Source: Candidatus Woesearchaeota archaeon
GTDB taxonomy: Archaea; Nanobdellota; Nanobdellia; Woesearchaeales; UBA9642
Direction of reading: 5' to 3'
Assembly: GCA_026002815.1 (NCBI GenBank)
Contig: BPGB01000009.1
Location: 1-64,000, forward strand
DNA: 64,000 nt
Shown here: positions 48,892 through 60,190 of the stretch, one piece after another
Numbering within the stretch: position 1 is the stretch's first letter
How the letters are laid out: each line of letters opens with the position of its first letter
Translations under genes and position numbers: made by a program
Notes under the pieces: model-generated
The model's input: only the letters and a program-made list of their open reading frames with translations
Told to the model about the DNA's origin: nothing
Database searches by the model: none

Positions 48892-49986
48892 ATGAGCCGA
48901 TTTATTCCTATTTCGCAGCCTTCTATAACAGAAAAAGAAATAAATTATGTTACCGATGCCGTTAAATCCGGCTGGGTATCTTCATTAGGAAAGTATATTG
49001 ATAGATTTGAATCCGAATTTGCTGCATTTTGCGGAGTTAAACATGCTGTTTCTACAGCTAATGGTACAGTAGCTATACATCTTGCTTTAGTAGCTTTAGG
49101 GATAAAGGAAGGTGATGAAGTAATAGTTCCCGATTTTTCATTTATAGCAACTGCTAATGCTGTTAGGCATACAGGAGCAATACCTGTTTTTGCCGATATC
49201 GATCCTTTTAATTTATGCATTGACGTTGCATCTATTCGTAAAAAAATTAGCCCTAAAACAAAAGCTATTATACCGGTTCATATTTATGGACATCCAGCCG
49301 ATATGCTTGCCATAAATACTTTAGCAAAAGAACATAACCTGATAGTAATTGAAGATGCTGCTGAAGCTCATGGTTCTTCCATAAACGGACAAAAAACAGG
49401 CTCATGGGGGATATGCGGTACCTTTAGTTTTTATGGAAATAAAAATATAACATCCGGAGAAGGTGGAATGATAACAACCAATTCGGATGAGCTGAATGAG
49501 CGATTACGCTTTTTGCGCGATCATGCCATGAGTAAAGAAAAACGTTATTGGCATACCGAAATTGGATATAATTATCGTATGACCAATCTACAAGCTGCTC
49601 TTGGAGTAGCTCAGCTTGAAAGAGCAGATGAGCTGATAGCTAAACGGAAAACTATTTACAGCTGGTATAAAAAATATTTGCAGAATTTTGATGGTGCAAC
49701 ATTAAATAAAACCTACAGCTGGGCAGAAAACACTTATTGGCTTATTTGTGCAGAATTGCATAATTATAACGAAGAAAAAAGAGCCAATTTTATGTATAAA
49801 ATGAAACAAGCCGGTATAGATACACGTCCTTTCTTCTATCCTATGTCTAAGATGCCTATGTATCAAAAAGCTGATAATCCTATAACTTACACTATATTTG
49901 AAAAAGGAATTAACCTTCCTACCTATTTTGACTTGAATGAGGAAGAGGTGAAATATATTTGCGAAAAAATTAAAGAATTACTTTGA
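48892..49986 (+). CDS. DegT/DnrJ/EryC1 sugar aminotransferase (perosamine synthase-like)
   Basis: A 364-residue PLP enzyme: SQPSITEKEINYVTDAVKSG, HAVSTANGTVAIHLAL, ALGIKEGDEVIVPDFSFIAT, VIEDAAEAHGS, and the Schiff-base Lys in SFYGNKNITSGEGGM (about residue 184). The Lys is present, so it is an aminotransferase and not an RfbH-type dehydratase, where it is replaced by His. It would add an amino group to a 4-keto-6-deoxy sugar. The 3' end overlaps the next gene by 4 bases. Confidence 0.9.
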   Translation: MSRFIPISQPSITEKEINYVTDAVKSGWVSSLGKYIDRFESEFAAFCGVKHAVSTANGTVAIHLALVALGIKEGDEVIVPDFSFIATANAVRHTGAIPVFADIDPFNLCIDVASIRKKISPKTKAIIPVHIYGHPADMLAINTLAKEHNLIVIEDAAEAHGSSINGQKTGSWGICGTFSFYGNKNITSGEGGMITTNSDELNERLRFLRDHAMSKEKRYWHTEIGYNYRMTNLQAALGVAQLERADELIAKRKTIYSWYKKYLQNFDGATLNKTYSWAENTYWLICAELHNYNEEKRANFMYKMKQAGIDTRPFFYPMSKMPMYQKADNPITYTIFEKGINLPTYFDLNEEEVKYICEKIKELL

Positions 49987-50655
49987 GAATTAAAGAAGAA
50001 ATATGTTTATGGATTGAATTTTTAATTAGAAATCTACCCGGATTTTTAGGTAGAAAAATCAGGTATTATTATTATAAATTTCGCTTAGGTAAATGTGGTA
50101 AAAACGTAATTTTTGATGTTGGAGTTATCATTCAAAATCCTAAACAAGTTTTTTTAGGAAATAACATTTGGTTAGATAAAGGAATAATAATTTTAGCCGG
50201 AAAAATACATGGGAATAGGAAAGTTTTAAGGAAGAGCAACCCTGATTATGTTTTTAACGAAGGAGAATTACATATTGACGATAATGTGCATATTGCACCT
50301 TATGTAGTACTTCAGGCTCATGGTGGAATACATATTAAAAAGAGTTCAGGAGTTGCATCAGGTGCAAAAATATATTCTTTATCTCATCATCATTCTAATT
50401 TGTTAGATAAAACAGATTTAAAAAAATATGCTTTTACCCCATTAGAAAATACTGAAAATCAATTTATGGTTATTAGGTCCTGTTGTAATGCATGAGCTAT
50501 CGGCTTTAGGATTAAATTCAGTTATTTTACCCGGAACAATTTTACCTAAAGGAAGTTGGGTTGGAGTAAATACTTTTATCTTAGGACAAAAACTCGATTC
50601 AGATTCAGTTTATGCAGCAAATGCAGCACAAAATATCATTAGAAGTAACAAATGA
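49983..50655 (+). pseudogene. WbbJ-type hexapeptide acetyltransferase (one +1 shift)
   Basis: A left-handed beta-helix protein of about 223 residues after repair: KCGKNVIFDVGVIIQNPKQV, LGNNIWLDKGIIIL, DDNVHIAPYVVLQAHGGI, SSGVASGAKIYSLSHHH. An extra A near 50474 turns IGPVVMHELSALGLNSVI into a short wrong tail. The repaired stop overlaps the next ATG (ATGA), which supports the repair. It likely O- or N-acetylates a sugar, perhaps the product of the preceding aminotransferase. Confidence 0.8.
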
Positions 50656-51766
50656 AAGTACTGATTGTAGCCACAGGAGTTTTTATGAAAGGAGGTATAG
50701 AACGCTATACCCCGCTATCAGTATGCCGCATTACAAAACATCATTGGAAAGGATAAAGTATTTTTAGCTTCACTATTAGGCAAGACAAACGACACAAGTT
50801 TTGAAGACGATATAGATGTTACTTACGTGCAGGGAGGTGGTATTACATGGAAAGATAAAATTTCATTTATCTTTAATTGTATTCAAATTGTTCGTAATAA
50901 AGGAACACGTTTATTAATTATAAATCATCGCCAATTATCCATTATCGGCTGGTTGTGTAAATTTTTATATAATACCAAATACATAACCAATGTGTATGGT
51001 TTAGAAATTTGGAGCGGAATGAATAAAATTGAAAAATTTGCTTTACTACGTTCTGATGCGCTAATTGGTGACTGTAATTTTATAATCAATTATATTCAAC
51101 AACACTTTGATTATCCGAAGGAGCGTATGCATTTATTGTATGATGCTGTAGATACTAATCGTTTTAAGCCAAAAGAAAAAAACACAGCACTATATAACAG
51201 ATATAATATACCTTCTGATAAATTTTTAATTGGAACCATTGGACGTTTGGTAAGAAACAAAGGGCATGAAATTATCATACAAACAATAAAAGACTTACCC
51301 GATAATGTTTTTTATATAATTGTTGGCGGTGGTAATCAAATGGACGTATTAAAAACATTAGCTCAAAAAGAAGGTGTTTCACAAAGGGTAATATTTACGG
51401 GCAGAGTTTCGGAAGAAGAACTGGTAGATTTTTATAATCTGATGGATGTAGTTGTGTTATTGAGTACCTTTGATAAAAATGAAGGAGAAGGGTTGCCTCT
51501 TGGTTTAATTGAGGCCAGCGCCTGTGGAAAGCCTATAATTTGTGGATATGAAGATGGTTCTCAAGATGCAATTAGTGCTGAATTTAAAAATGGATTTTTA
51601 ATAAACCCCCAGAAGTAACAGTGAATTGAAAGAAGCTGTTTTAAAACTGATGAATGATAATAAATTGTGCAGTGAAATGGGTGAAAATGGCAGAAAGTAT
51701 GTGCTTGAAAATTTTGATTTTATAAAATTTACTTCTGTTCAAAATAAGATAATAAAAAACGTATAA
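50652..51766 (+). pseudogene. Glycosyltransferase family 4 (two +1 shifts)
   Basis: Starts KVLIVATGVFMKGGIERY; an extra C in CCCC (50710-50713) and another in CCCCC (51606-51610) break the frame. Repaired, it reads RYQYAALQNIIGKDKVFLAS, then TNVYGLEIWSG, IGTIGRLVRNKGHEI, FTGRVSEEELVDFYNLMD, EGLPLGLIEASACGKPI, and a C-terminus ending NFDFIKFTSVQNKIIKN. About 371 residues. The repaired stop overlaps the next ATG by one base. Confidence 0.82.
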
Positions 51767-52648
51767 TGGGATTAATTTCTACTATTAATTTTATCATAAA
51801 TCATCCGCTAAATAAGAATTACAAAGCAGCGGCTCTATTACGTTTTTTATTTTGGCAATTAAATTCGCGTTTAAATAAGTATCCAATAATTTATTCTTTT
51901 ACTGAAAAAAGTAAGCTTATTATAGGAAAAGGGATGACTGGCGCAACCGGGAATTATTATTGTGGCTTGCATGAGTTTGAGGATATGTCTTTCCTGTTAC
52001 ATTTTTTAAAATCAGATGATTTGTTTATTGATATTGGAGCTAATGTAGGCTCTTACACCATTTTAGCATCAGCGCATGTTGGTGCCAAAAGTATCTCATT
52101 TGAACCACATCCGGCTACTTTTCAGCGATTAATGGATAATATTCGTATTAACAATATCATAGATAAAGTTATTCCATATAATGAGGGATTAGGAAATTCA
52201 GAAACTAATCTTTTTTTTACCGATAAACTGGATACTGCCAATTACATAAGCGAAAAAGAAAATGCAGATACAATAAAAGTTAAAGTAAGCAAATTAGAAA
52301 ATAAATTAGCTTCATTGAACAATCCAACATTGCTTAAAAATGGATGTGGAAGGCTATGAAAAATTTGTTATTGAAGGAGGATTATCAGTTTTTAAAAATG
52401 AAAATTTAAAAGCAATGATTGTTGAGTTAAACAATGCTTCAGAAAAATATGGATATAAATCGGCAGATTTACATAATTTAATTTTGGAACTTGGTTTTAC
52501 TCCATATAGCTATAATCCATTTAAAAGAAATTTAAAACAATTAGATTCTCCGGGTAATTACAATACAATTTACATCAGAGATATTAACTTTGTTTCTGAC
52601 AGAGTTCAAAATGCTTGGAAAGTTAAAATTTTAAATAATATTTATTAA
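51766..52648 (+). pseudogene. FkbM family methyltransferase, copy 1 (one +1 shift)
   Basis: About 294 residues after repair. FIDIGANVGSYTILAS is SAM motif I, KSISFEPHPATFQRL is motif II, and LLKMDVEGYEKFVIEGG is the FkbM hallmark, restored by removing one A from A5 at 52336-52340. FkbM enzymes O-methylate sugars or fatty chains. A second FkbM gene follows after rfbF. Confidence 0.83.
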
Positions 52649-52649
52649 C

Positions 52650-53430
52650 GTGAAAGTATTAATTCTTGCAGGTGGTTTTGGCTCGCGATTAAGCGAAGAA
52701 ACCCGATATACGACCAAAGCCAATGGCCGAAATTGGCGGTAAGCCTATTTTATGGCATATTATGAAACATTATTCCTTTTATGGGTTTAATGAATTTGTA
52801 ATACTATTAGGCTACAAAGGCTATTATATAAAAGAATATTTTGCCAATTATTTTTTGCATCAAAGCGATGTAACCATTGATTTATCTAATAATCACATGC
52901 AAGTGCATAATAATACTTCCGAACCCTGGAAGGTTACTTTGCTCGATACCGGCTTAAATACCATGACAGGCGGAAGAGTAAAACGTGCCAAAGAATTTAT
53001 CAATAACCCAAACATTTATGCTTACTTATGGCGATGGAGTTTCGGATGTTAATTTAAATCAGCTTCTCGAATTTCATAAAAAACATGGCAAAGCTATTAC
53101 CATGACATCGGTACAGCCCGAAGGAAGATTTGGCGCATTACAAACTGACCAAAATTCGAGAGTCTTATCATTTATGGAAAAAACCAAAAGGCGATGGCAG
53201 GTTGGATAAACGGAGGATTTTTCGTTTGTGAACCAAATGTTTTAGATTATATTGAAAATGATGATACTATATTTGAACGAAGTCCTTTAGAAAATCTAGC
53301 AAAAGATGAAGAATTATATACCTATCATCATCATGGATTTTGGAAATGTATGGATACGCTAAGAGATAAAACTCAGCTGAATGAAATGTGGAACAGCGGT
53401 CAGGCTAAATGGAAAATATGGGAGGGTTAA
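52650..53430 (+). pseudogene. rfbF: Glucose-1-phosphate cytidylyltransferase (four +1 shifts)
   Basis: Starts with GTG: KVLILAGGFGSRLSEET (the nucleotidyltransferase loop). Four single extra bases, near 52703, 53016, 53180 and 53199, break the frame. Repaired text gives RPKPMAEIGGKPILWHIMKH, MLTYGDGVSDVNLNQLLEF, MEKPKGDGGWINGGFFV and WNSGQAKWKIWEG at the end, all RfbF hallmarks. It makes CDP-glucose from CTP and glucose 1-phosphate, feeding RfbG. Confidence 0.87.
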
Positions 53431-53431
53431 A

Positions 53432-54314
53432 ATGTTTATTTATTTTGTTAAAATACTATACCGACTTAGAATACTAAAATATCTGAATTTAGTTTGTCAA
53501 ATAAATTTAAATAACAAGAAATTTAGAATTCCAATTATTGGAGAAATTGGATATTCAAATTTACATATATCTGAGCCATGGATGTTTTTCGGTTTTAAAA
53601 AATTATTACACCATTAAAAAAATAATGTATTTATTGATGTAGGAACCAATATCGGCCAAACTTTACTTAAATTAAAAAGCGCTTCTTTTGATATTAACTA
53701 TATAGGTTTTGAACCTAATCCATCATGCGTTTTTTTACATGGAAAAATTAATAGAATTAAATCAATTTAAAAATGTTGATTTATATCCTGTTGGAATTTC
53801 AACAGAAGTTGCTGTTGCTTCGCTAAATCAGTATTCTATCTCCAATTTTGATTCAAGTGCATCTATAATTGAAGGCTTTAGACCCAATCAAAAAGTTGTA
53901 AAAAAAAATTAATGTTCCTATTTTTGATTTTAAAAAATTGAATTTAGATAATACCAATATCTCAATTTTAAAAATTGATGTAGAAGGAGCTGAACTAGAG
54001 GTTATAAACTCTTTTTAAGGAGAAAATAAGAAATGATAAACCATTTATATTAATGGAAATTCTTCCAGCATATAATAAGGATAATGTTTTTAGAATTGAA
54101 AGACAGAACCAAATTATTGATTTACTTAAAGAAATTGGTTATAATTTTTATCAAGTAATAAAAGAAAAATGAATCTTTGTATGGGTTTAAAAACATTAGA
54201 GAAATTGAAATTCATTCTGATTTAAACTTGTGCGACTATGTTTTTATACATAATCAAGATAAAATAATATTTGAGAATTCTGTTGAAAGTAATTCTTTTA
54301 AAATAATTTATTAA
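53432..54314 (+). pseudogene. FkbM family methyltransferase, copy 2 (multiple shifts and one in-frame stop)
   Basis: Starts MFIYFVKILYRLR. Joined frames give NNVFIDVGTNIGQTLLKLKS (SAM motif I), IGFEPNPSCVFYMEKLIELN, ILKIDVEGAELEVINSF (the FkbM hallmark) and DKPFILMEILPAYNKDN. Extra bases occur at T7 53730-53736, A9 53900-53908, T5 54012-54016 and near 54170; TAA at 53615 is in frame with both sides and needs a different explanation. About 290 residues when repaired. Confidence 0.72.
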
Positions 54315-54323
54315 AAAAATTTG

Positions 54324-55432
54324 ATGTTTTCAGAAATTTATAAAAACAAAAAAAATAATTGTTACAGGAAATACCGGATTTAAAGGAGCCTGGCTTTCTG
54401 TGTGGCTTATGCAAATGGGTGCAGAGGTGTATGGAATATCAAAAGATTATACCTACTAAGCCATCTATTTTTGAAGTATGCAATTTAAAAAATCATCTGA
54501 AACATTTTGAACTCGATATTCGCAACAAAGAAAAACTATTAGAAACCCATTGCTTACATATCACCTGATTATATATTTCATTTAGCGGCACAACCCATTG
54601 TGAGTGAATCATACCGCGATCCGATTGATACTTTTACAAGCAATATTATTGGTACTGCTAATATCTTAGAATGCTTGCGCATTATCAATAAACCTTGTAA
54701 AGCAGTAATGATTACAAGTGATAAATGCTACGAAAAATGTAGAATGGACTTGGGGTTATCGTGAAGAAACGAATCAATTGGGCGGCAAAGACCCATATAG
54801 CGCATCTAAAGGAGCTGCAGAATTAATTATACACAGCTATTACGAATCTTTTTTTAAGAATGATAACTCACCAGTTCAACTTGTATCAGTAAGGGCCGGA
54901 AATGTAATTGGTGGTGGCGATCTGGGCATTAAACCGAATTGTGCCCGATGCCATGCGTTCATGGAGCAATAAAAAACCTGTTATTATTCGTAATCCTTAC
55001 TCAACAAGACCTTGGCAACATGTATTAGAACCACTAAGTGGTTATTTAGTAGCAGGTATGAAACTTACAGAAAATAAAAAATTAAATGGCGAGGCTTTTA
55101 ATTTCGGACCCCATGCCGATCAAAATCATACCGTACTGGAATTACTGGAAGCATTAGCACAATACTGGAATTTTAATACTGAGTTTACTAAAATTGAAGT
55201 ACAGCAATCTACTACTTTTCATGAAGCAGGGCTATTAAAACTTAACTGTGATAAAGCCTTGCATTTACTACAATGGAAACCCGTTTGGAATTTCGAAGAA
55301 ACAGCAAAATATACCTCCCAATGGTATCATGATTTTTATACCAAAAACAATGTAAATATTACTTATCTCGAAAATCAATTGCAGGTATATATTATAAGTG
55401 CAAAAAATAAAAAATTAGCTTGGGCAAAATAG
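54324..55432 (+). pseudogene. rfbG: CDP-glucose 4,6-dehydratase (five or more +1 shifts)
   Basis: Joined frames give IIVTGNTGFKGAWLSVWLMQ (Rossmann loop), PDYIFHLAAQPIVSESYRDP, TSDKCYENVEWTWGYRE, GGKDPYSASKGAAELIIHSYY (catalytic Tyr and Lys), GGGDWALNRIVPDAMRSW and NPYSTRPWQHVLEPLSGYL. Extra bases lie at A8 54348-54355, near 54451, CCC 54546-54548, A5 54733-54737 and 54922. A further shift near 55390 could shorten the C-terminus. It converts CDP-glucose to CDP-4-keto-6-deoxyglucose. Confidence 0.87.
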
Positions 55433-55870
55433 TATCACATATTGATGGTGTAACATTAACTCCCTTAAAAATAATTCTGGGTGATAAAGGAAATGTAATG
55501 CATGCGCTAAAATCTGAAGAGCAAAGCTATACATCTTTTGGTGAAGCCTATTTTTCTACCATATTTTATAACGAAATAAAAGGATGGAAAAAACACCATC
55601 AAATGATTTTAAACATAATTGTTCCGGTTGGAAAAATTAAATTCGTAATTTTTGACGATAGAAAAGATAGTATAAACTAAAAATTCTTTTTTTGAAATAA
55701 CGCTATCCACTGATAACTATTGTCGTTTAACCGTTCAGCCGGGATTATGGATGGCCTTTAAGGGAATTAATGAAGGATTAAATATGTTGCTTAACATTGC
55801 AAGTATTCCACATAATCCGGATGAAGCTGAAAATGTAAGCTTGCAAACCATTAATTTTACCAACTGGTAA
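55420..55870 (+). pseudogene. RmlC-like cupin, dTDP-4-keto sugar epimerase family (one +1 shift)
   Basis: About 149 residues after removing one base near 55678. GVTLTPLKIILGDKGNVMHA, FGEAYFSTIFYNEIKGWKKH, LTVQPGLWMAFKGINEG and SLQTINFTNW match the RmlC/WxcM cupin fold, with His in KKHH where the catalytic or binding His is expected. A TTG at 55420 is the likely start, overlapping rfbG. It may epimerise the CDP-4-keto-6-deoxy sugar. The stop overlaps the next ATG (TAATG). Confidence 0.72.
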
Positions 55871-56825
55871 TGAGTTTTTTAGTAACAGGAGGAATTGGTT
55901 ATCTTGGAGCAAGAATTGTAAAAGCCACTTGCCGAAACCTATCGCTGATCGTAAAATTATTTATACGCATCATCATCATATAAATAAGAACTATTTTAAT
56001 CAATTTAAAAATGTACAATTCCGAAAACTTAATTTAACAGAATATACTGATTTTAATACCATTTGCAGTGGTATAAAAACAATAGTTCATCTTGCATTTC
56101 CAAACGAAATTATATGTAAACAAAATGTTGAAGCCTCTATAGATGCAGGCATACGCGGCACTTATTATTTGCTTTCCGAAGCTAAACGATATAACGTTAA
56201 AAATTTTATTTTTCTATCAACCGCACACGTTTATGGAGCTCCACTTGAAGGCGAAATTACAGAATTAAGTCTTCCCAAACCTATACATCCTTATGCAATT
56301 ACAAAAAGAGCAGCCGAAGATTTTGTATTAGCATTAAGAAATGAAACTAATATAAATGCTATAGTTTTAAGGTTATCAAATGGTTTTGGATATCCGGTAC
56401 ATAAAGATATAAATCGCTGGACTTTGCTGGTTAATGATTTATGTAAACAGGCTGTATTGAAAAAACAAATGGTATTAAACAGTTCCGGTTTACAACATCG
56501 CGATTTTATTCCTTTTGAAGATGTTATTTCAGCAATTGTATTATTAGATACTTTAAAAAAAGAAGACACTTTAGATGGCTTATTTAATTTAGGTTCCGGA
56601 AAGTCGCTACCTGTTTATGAATTTGCATTAAAAATTGCAGAAATTGCCGAAAAATATTTAGACAGTAAAATTTCGATAATACGAAAAACTCCTCTTGATG
56701 GAGAGCATTACGAACCTTTGAATTATAATATAAATAAAATTTCTTCAATTGGTTATATACCCAAAGGAAATATTAATTTTGAAATTGAAGAAACCTTACG
56801 CTTTTGTAAGGAACATTTAATCTGA
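55870..56825 (+). pseudogene. NAD-dependent epimerase/reductase (extended SDR; two +1 shifts at the 5' end)
   Basis: Starts SFLVTGGIGYLGARIVK, the Rossmann glycine loop; extra bases near 55924 and 55946 break the first 30 codons, and the rest (55929-56825) is open. Repaired, it reads PLAETYRDRKIIY. Catalytic YAITKRAAEDF (Tyr-x3-Lys), VHLAFPNE, VLRLSNGFGYP and HRDFIPFEDV follow. As the fourth step after RfbF, RfbG and the cupin, it would reduce the keto sugar. About 317 residues. Confidence 0.82.
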
Positions 56826-56826
56826 A

Positions 56827-58005
56827 ATGTCTCATAAAATTTTAGTTGTTTCACACACCGCTTTCCGAAGAGTTGGAAGGACAGTTTATATTGAACTTTT
56901 AAATAAAGGATACGATATAACTATTATTCATCCCCAAACACTTGAAGCTGCAGATGGAAGCATAATGCAGCATGAAAAAAAATCAAATGACGAACCTCTA
57001 TTAATAGCCTTACATCAAACTATTAGAAATCCAAGAATTCATACATACAAAGGTTTGATTAAAAAGGTAAATGAAATTAATCCACAAATAATAATTCTTG
57101 AAAATGACCCTATCTCATATTTGGCTTTGCAATTGGGTTTTTTGGGCAAAAATAAATAAGGCAAAATTTTTTTTGTTTAACCAACGATAATGTTTCGCGA
57201 ACATTGATTCAACTCATATAAACGACAAGGTATAAAAGGAGTGCTTTATAGTATGCTACTACAAATGGTCAATTTTATTACCCGACCTATGGTGCATCAT
57301 TTATTTGTTATCAGCAATGCAGGATTACAGGAATTTATAGAATTGGGCTACAAAACAAAAGTTTCCAAAATTCCATTAGGTTTTGATAGCAAATTATTTT
57401 TTAAAGACGAACTAAAACGCAATGAAAAAAGAAAAGAGCTGGGCTTATCGCATGAAACCGTGATTGCCTATTTTGGAAGAATGAAATTTCAAAAAGGTAT
57501 TCATATATTAATTGAAGCATTAGCCATGCTTAAAGGACCGTTCGTGGAAATTTATGCTGGATTATTTTGAAGAAGGAGGCGATAATTATCAAAACTATTT
57601 GCGAGAACTGATAAAAAAATATGATTTAGATAATCGTTTGTTTTTTGTGCATGCCAACCATTTAGAAGTAGCCGATTACATGCGAGTAGCCGATATTATA
57701 GTTGTACCATCGCTAGAAACACCTAATTTTTGTGGAACAATATGGCAGAGTAGTGCCTGAAGCTATGGCTTGCGGTGCACTAACAATAGTAAGCAATACA
57801 GGAGCTTTGCCGGAATTACTTAACAAAAATGGTTGGGTATTTAAGCAAGGAGATATTCATGAATTATATAAAACCCTTATTAAAATTATGGATCTAAATA
57901 AATTGGAAAAGGAAAAAAATGAGAGAAAATGCATCAAAATATGCACATGAAAACCTAAATATTCAAGCACAGGCAGCTTGTATGGCACTTTATTTAAATA
58001 ATTAA
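56827..58005 (+). pseudogene. Glycosyltransferase family 4 (six +1 shifts)
   Basis: Joined frames give KILVVSHTAFRRVGRTVYIE, LILENDPISYLALQ-like text, INKAKFFCLTNDNVSRTLIQ, KGVLYSMLLQMVNFITRP, FGRMKFQKGIHILIEALAML, VEIMLDYFEEGG, VPSLETPNFVEQYGRVVPEA, ACGALTIVSNTGALPEL and MRENASKYAHENLNIQAQ. Extra bases lie at A5 57148-57152, T8 57167-57174, near 57220, T3 57551-57553, T5 57727-57731 and A7 57913-57919. Repaired length about 390 residues. Confidence 0.78.
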
Positions 58006-58009
58006 TTTC

Positions 58010-59035
58010 ATGAATTTAAAACATGCCAAAATACTTTTAGTAGGAGATTATCCAACACCGGTTTATACCGGATTATTGGGCTCTTATAAAAGAGCATTTG
58101 ATTATTTTAATGTTAATAATCAAGTGTTTTATTTTAATTTAAATAATAAATTTATTAGAATATTTAAATATTCAGATATTTTATTACAATTATATTCAAA
58201 AAATTATCAAAACGAATTAATTGAATTTATTTTAAAAATCAAACTCTACGCATATTATTGTTTTTAAAGGGAGTTTATATATTGCCCCGATACAATTAAT
58301 TTTATTAAAAGCAAAGGCATTATAGTGTGCAATATTAATCCTGATAACCCATTTAATACAAATAGAATTTCATCAAACTGTTTGATAAAAAAATCTATTC
58401 CTAATTATGATTATTATTTTATTTGGAGTAATGAATTAAAATATAAACTTTCTGAAACATACCCTAATACAAAATTTATTTATTTGCCTTTTGCAGTTGA
58501 CGATTTTATAATCCCTGTATTTAATAATAATTTTAACTATTGTTATAACTTAAGTTTTATAGGGAATAGCGATAAAGAGAGATTTTTTAAATTAAATTTA
58601 TTATTAAATAGTCATCAATTAATAAGAGAAAATTTAATGGTATTTGGTAATGGTTGGGATTCGCTAAATTTTAAAAGTATAAAAGGGCAAGTTAATGGGA
58701 ATGATTATTTTATTACATTCAATAAAACGAAAATAAATATAAATATACTTAGAGATCAAAATAGAGATGCGCATAATATGCGAACTTTTGAAATACCAGC
58801 ATCATGTGCATTTATGTTACATGAATACAGTAAGGATGCAATTGATTTATTTAAACCAGGTGAAGAAGCAGAATATTATCAATCAGTAGAAGAGTTTTTA
58901 GACAAGTTTAAGTTTTATTTAAATAATGATTCAATTAGAGAAAAAATAGCATTATCAGCCTATAATAAATCCAGAACTTTTGAGTATTCTTATAAACAAA
59001 GAGCTCAATTAATTTTAAATGAAATTACTAAATAA
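58010..59035 (+). pseudogene. CgeB/DUF3880-like glycosyltransferase (one +1 and one -1, or equivalent)
   Basis: Starts with LKHAKILLVGDYPTPVYTGL. The frame is the same on both sides of a short garbled stretch (about 58245-58285) containing TAA; a +1 and a -1 there would restore THIIVFKGSLYIAPDTINF. The C-terminal half is typical of CgeB-like transferases: LSFIGNSDKERFFKLN, FNKTKININILRDQN, HNMRTFEIPASCAFMLHE and a final EYSYKQRAQLILNEI. About 340 residues. Confidence 0.72.
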
Positions 59036-59038
59036 TTA

Positions 59039-60190
59039 ATGAAAGTTTCGATAGTAGTTCCCGGTAGATTTCATGCCTTTAATTTAGCGTATGAGTTGCA
59101 AAAACATAAGGTTTTGCATTGCATGGTTACTTCTTACCCTTATTTTGAAGTTAAAAAATATGGGATTAAAAAAGAATTTGTAAAATCTATTATTTCTAAA
59201 GAAATAATTCAGCGTATTTATTTAAAACTTTTTAAAACCTATCCGCCTTTTGCATTCATAAATCGCTGGTTTGGTTATTGGGCAGCTTATAAATTACCGA
59301 TGGATAGCGATATTTATGTTCTATGGTCGGGCGTATCATTATGGAGTATAAAACGAATAAGAAAAAATAATCCGAATGCAAAAATTATTATTGAAAGAGG
59401 TTCATCGCATATCGAAAAGCAAGACGAACTACTTAAAATGATTTATGGAAAGCAAATCATATCGAAACATGTTTTAAATATCGAATTAAAAGAATATGCT
59501 TTGGCTGACTATATATCTGTTCCAAGCATTTTTGCTAAAAACTCCTTTCTTGAAAAAGGATTTAAAGAAGAAAAAATACTATTAAATAATTACGGGGTTG
59601 ACTTAAGTGATTTTTATGAAATTAATGATACAAAATCAAAAAATGAAAATGATAAACTTATAGTTGGTTATGCCGGAACCATTAGTGCTAGAAAGAATGT
59701 AAATGGTATAATTGATAGTGTAAAAGAATTAGTAGATGAAGGTTACAAGATACAATTAAATATAGTGGGAACAATTGATCTAAGTACTTTTGATACAAAA
59801 TTATTAAACCATTCATTTATAAACTATCAAAATAAAATTCCTCAAAAAGAATTGGTGATTTTTTATAATAATATTGATGTATTTATTCAAAACTCAATAG
59901 AAGAAGGCTTATCAATGGTAATTTTACAAGCCATGGCATGTGGTAAACCGATTATAGCAACCGAAAATAGCGGAGCAGCAGATTTTATTGATGATGGTAA
60001 AGAAGGATTTATTATTCCTATTTTGAATAATAGTATTTTAAAAGAAAAAATTAAGTATTTTTATGAAAATAAAGATGCAATTGTAAAATTTGGAGAACGA
60101 GCTGCAATAAAAGTAACCAACGGATTTACTTGGGAAGAATATGGAAAAAGAGCAATTGCATTATATAATTCAATAATTAAAAATGAATAA
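59039..60190 (+). CDS. Glycosyltransferase family 4
   Basis: A 383-residue intact GT-B protein: KVSIVVPGRFHAFNLAYELQ at the start, IIIERGSSHIEKQ, VPSIFAKNSFLEKGF, VGYAGTISARKNVNGII, INYQNKIPQKELVIFYNNID, and EEGLSMVILQAMACGKPI (the E-x7-E type motif). It overlaps the next gene by 8 bases. Donor and acceptor unknown. Confidence 0.88.
   Translation: MKVSIVVPGRFHAFNLAYELQKHKVLHCMVTSYPYFEVKKYGIKKEFVKSIISKEIIQRIYLKLFKTYPPFAFINRWFGYWAAYKLPMDSDIYVLWSGVSLWSIKRIRKNNPNAKIIIERGSSHIEKQDELLKMIYGKQIISKHVLNIELKEYALADYISVPSIFAKNSFLEKGFKEEKILLNNYGVDLSDFYEINDTKSKNENDKLIVGYAGTISARKNVNGIIDSVKELVDEGYKIQLNIVGTIDLSTFDTKLLNHSFINYQNKIPQKELVIFYNNIDVFIQNSIEEGLSMVILQAMACGKPIIATENSGAADFIDDGKEGFIIPILNNSILKEKIKYFYENKDAIVKFGERAAIKVTNGFTWEEYGKRAIALYNSIIKNE

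Noticed and set aside
48892-49986. RfbH-type dehydratase completing a 3,6-dideoxyhexose route
   Set aside because: The PLP-binding Lys is present in GNKNITSGEGG, so it is an aminotransferase.
53194-53430. Separate small gene after rfbF
   Set aside because: Its translation (GGFFVCEPNVLDYIEND and WKIWEG) is the C-terminal part of RfbF after a frame change, not an independent protein.
43600-58300. Programmed +1 frameshifting as a cluster-wide decoding system
   Set aside because: Sites share no common codon or motif and differ in context, so a shared decoding signal is not supported; uncorrected insertions explain the data better.
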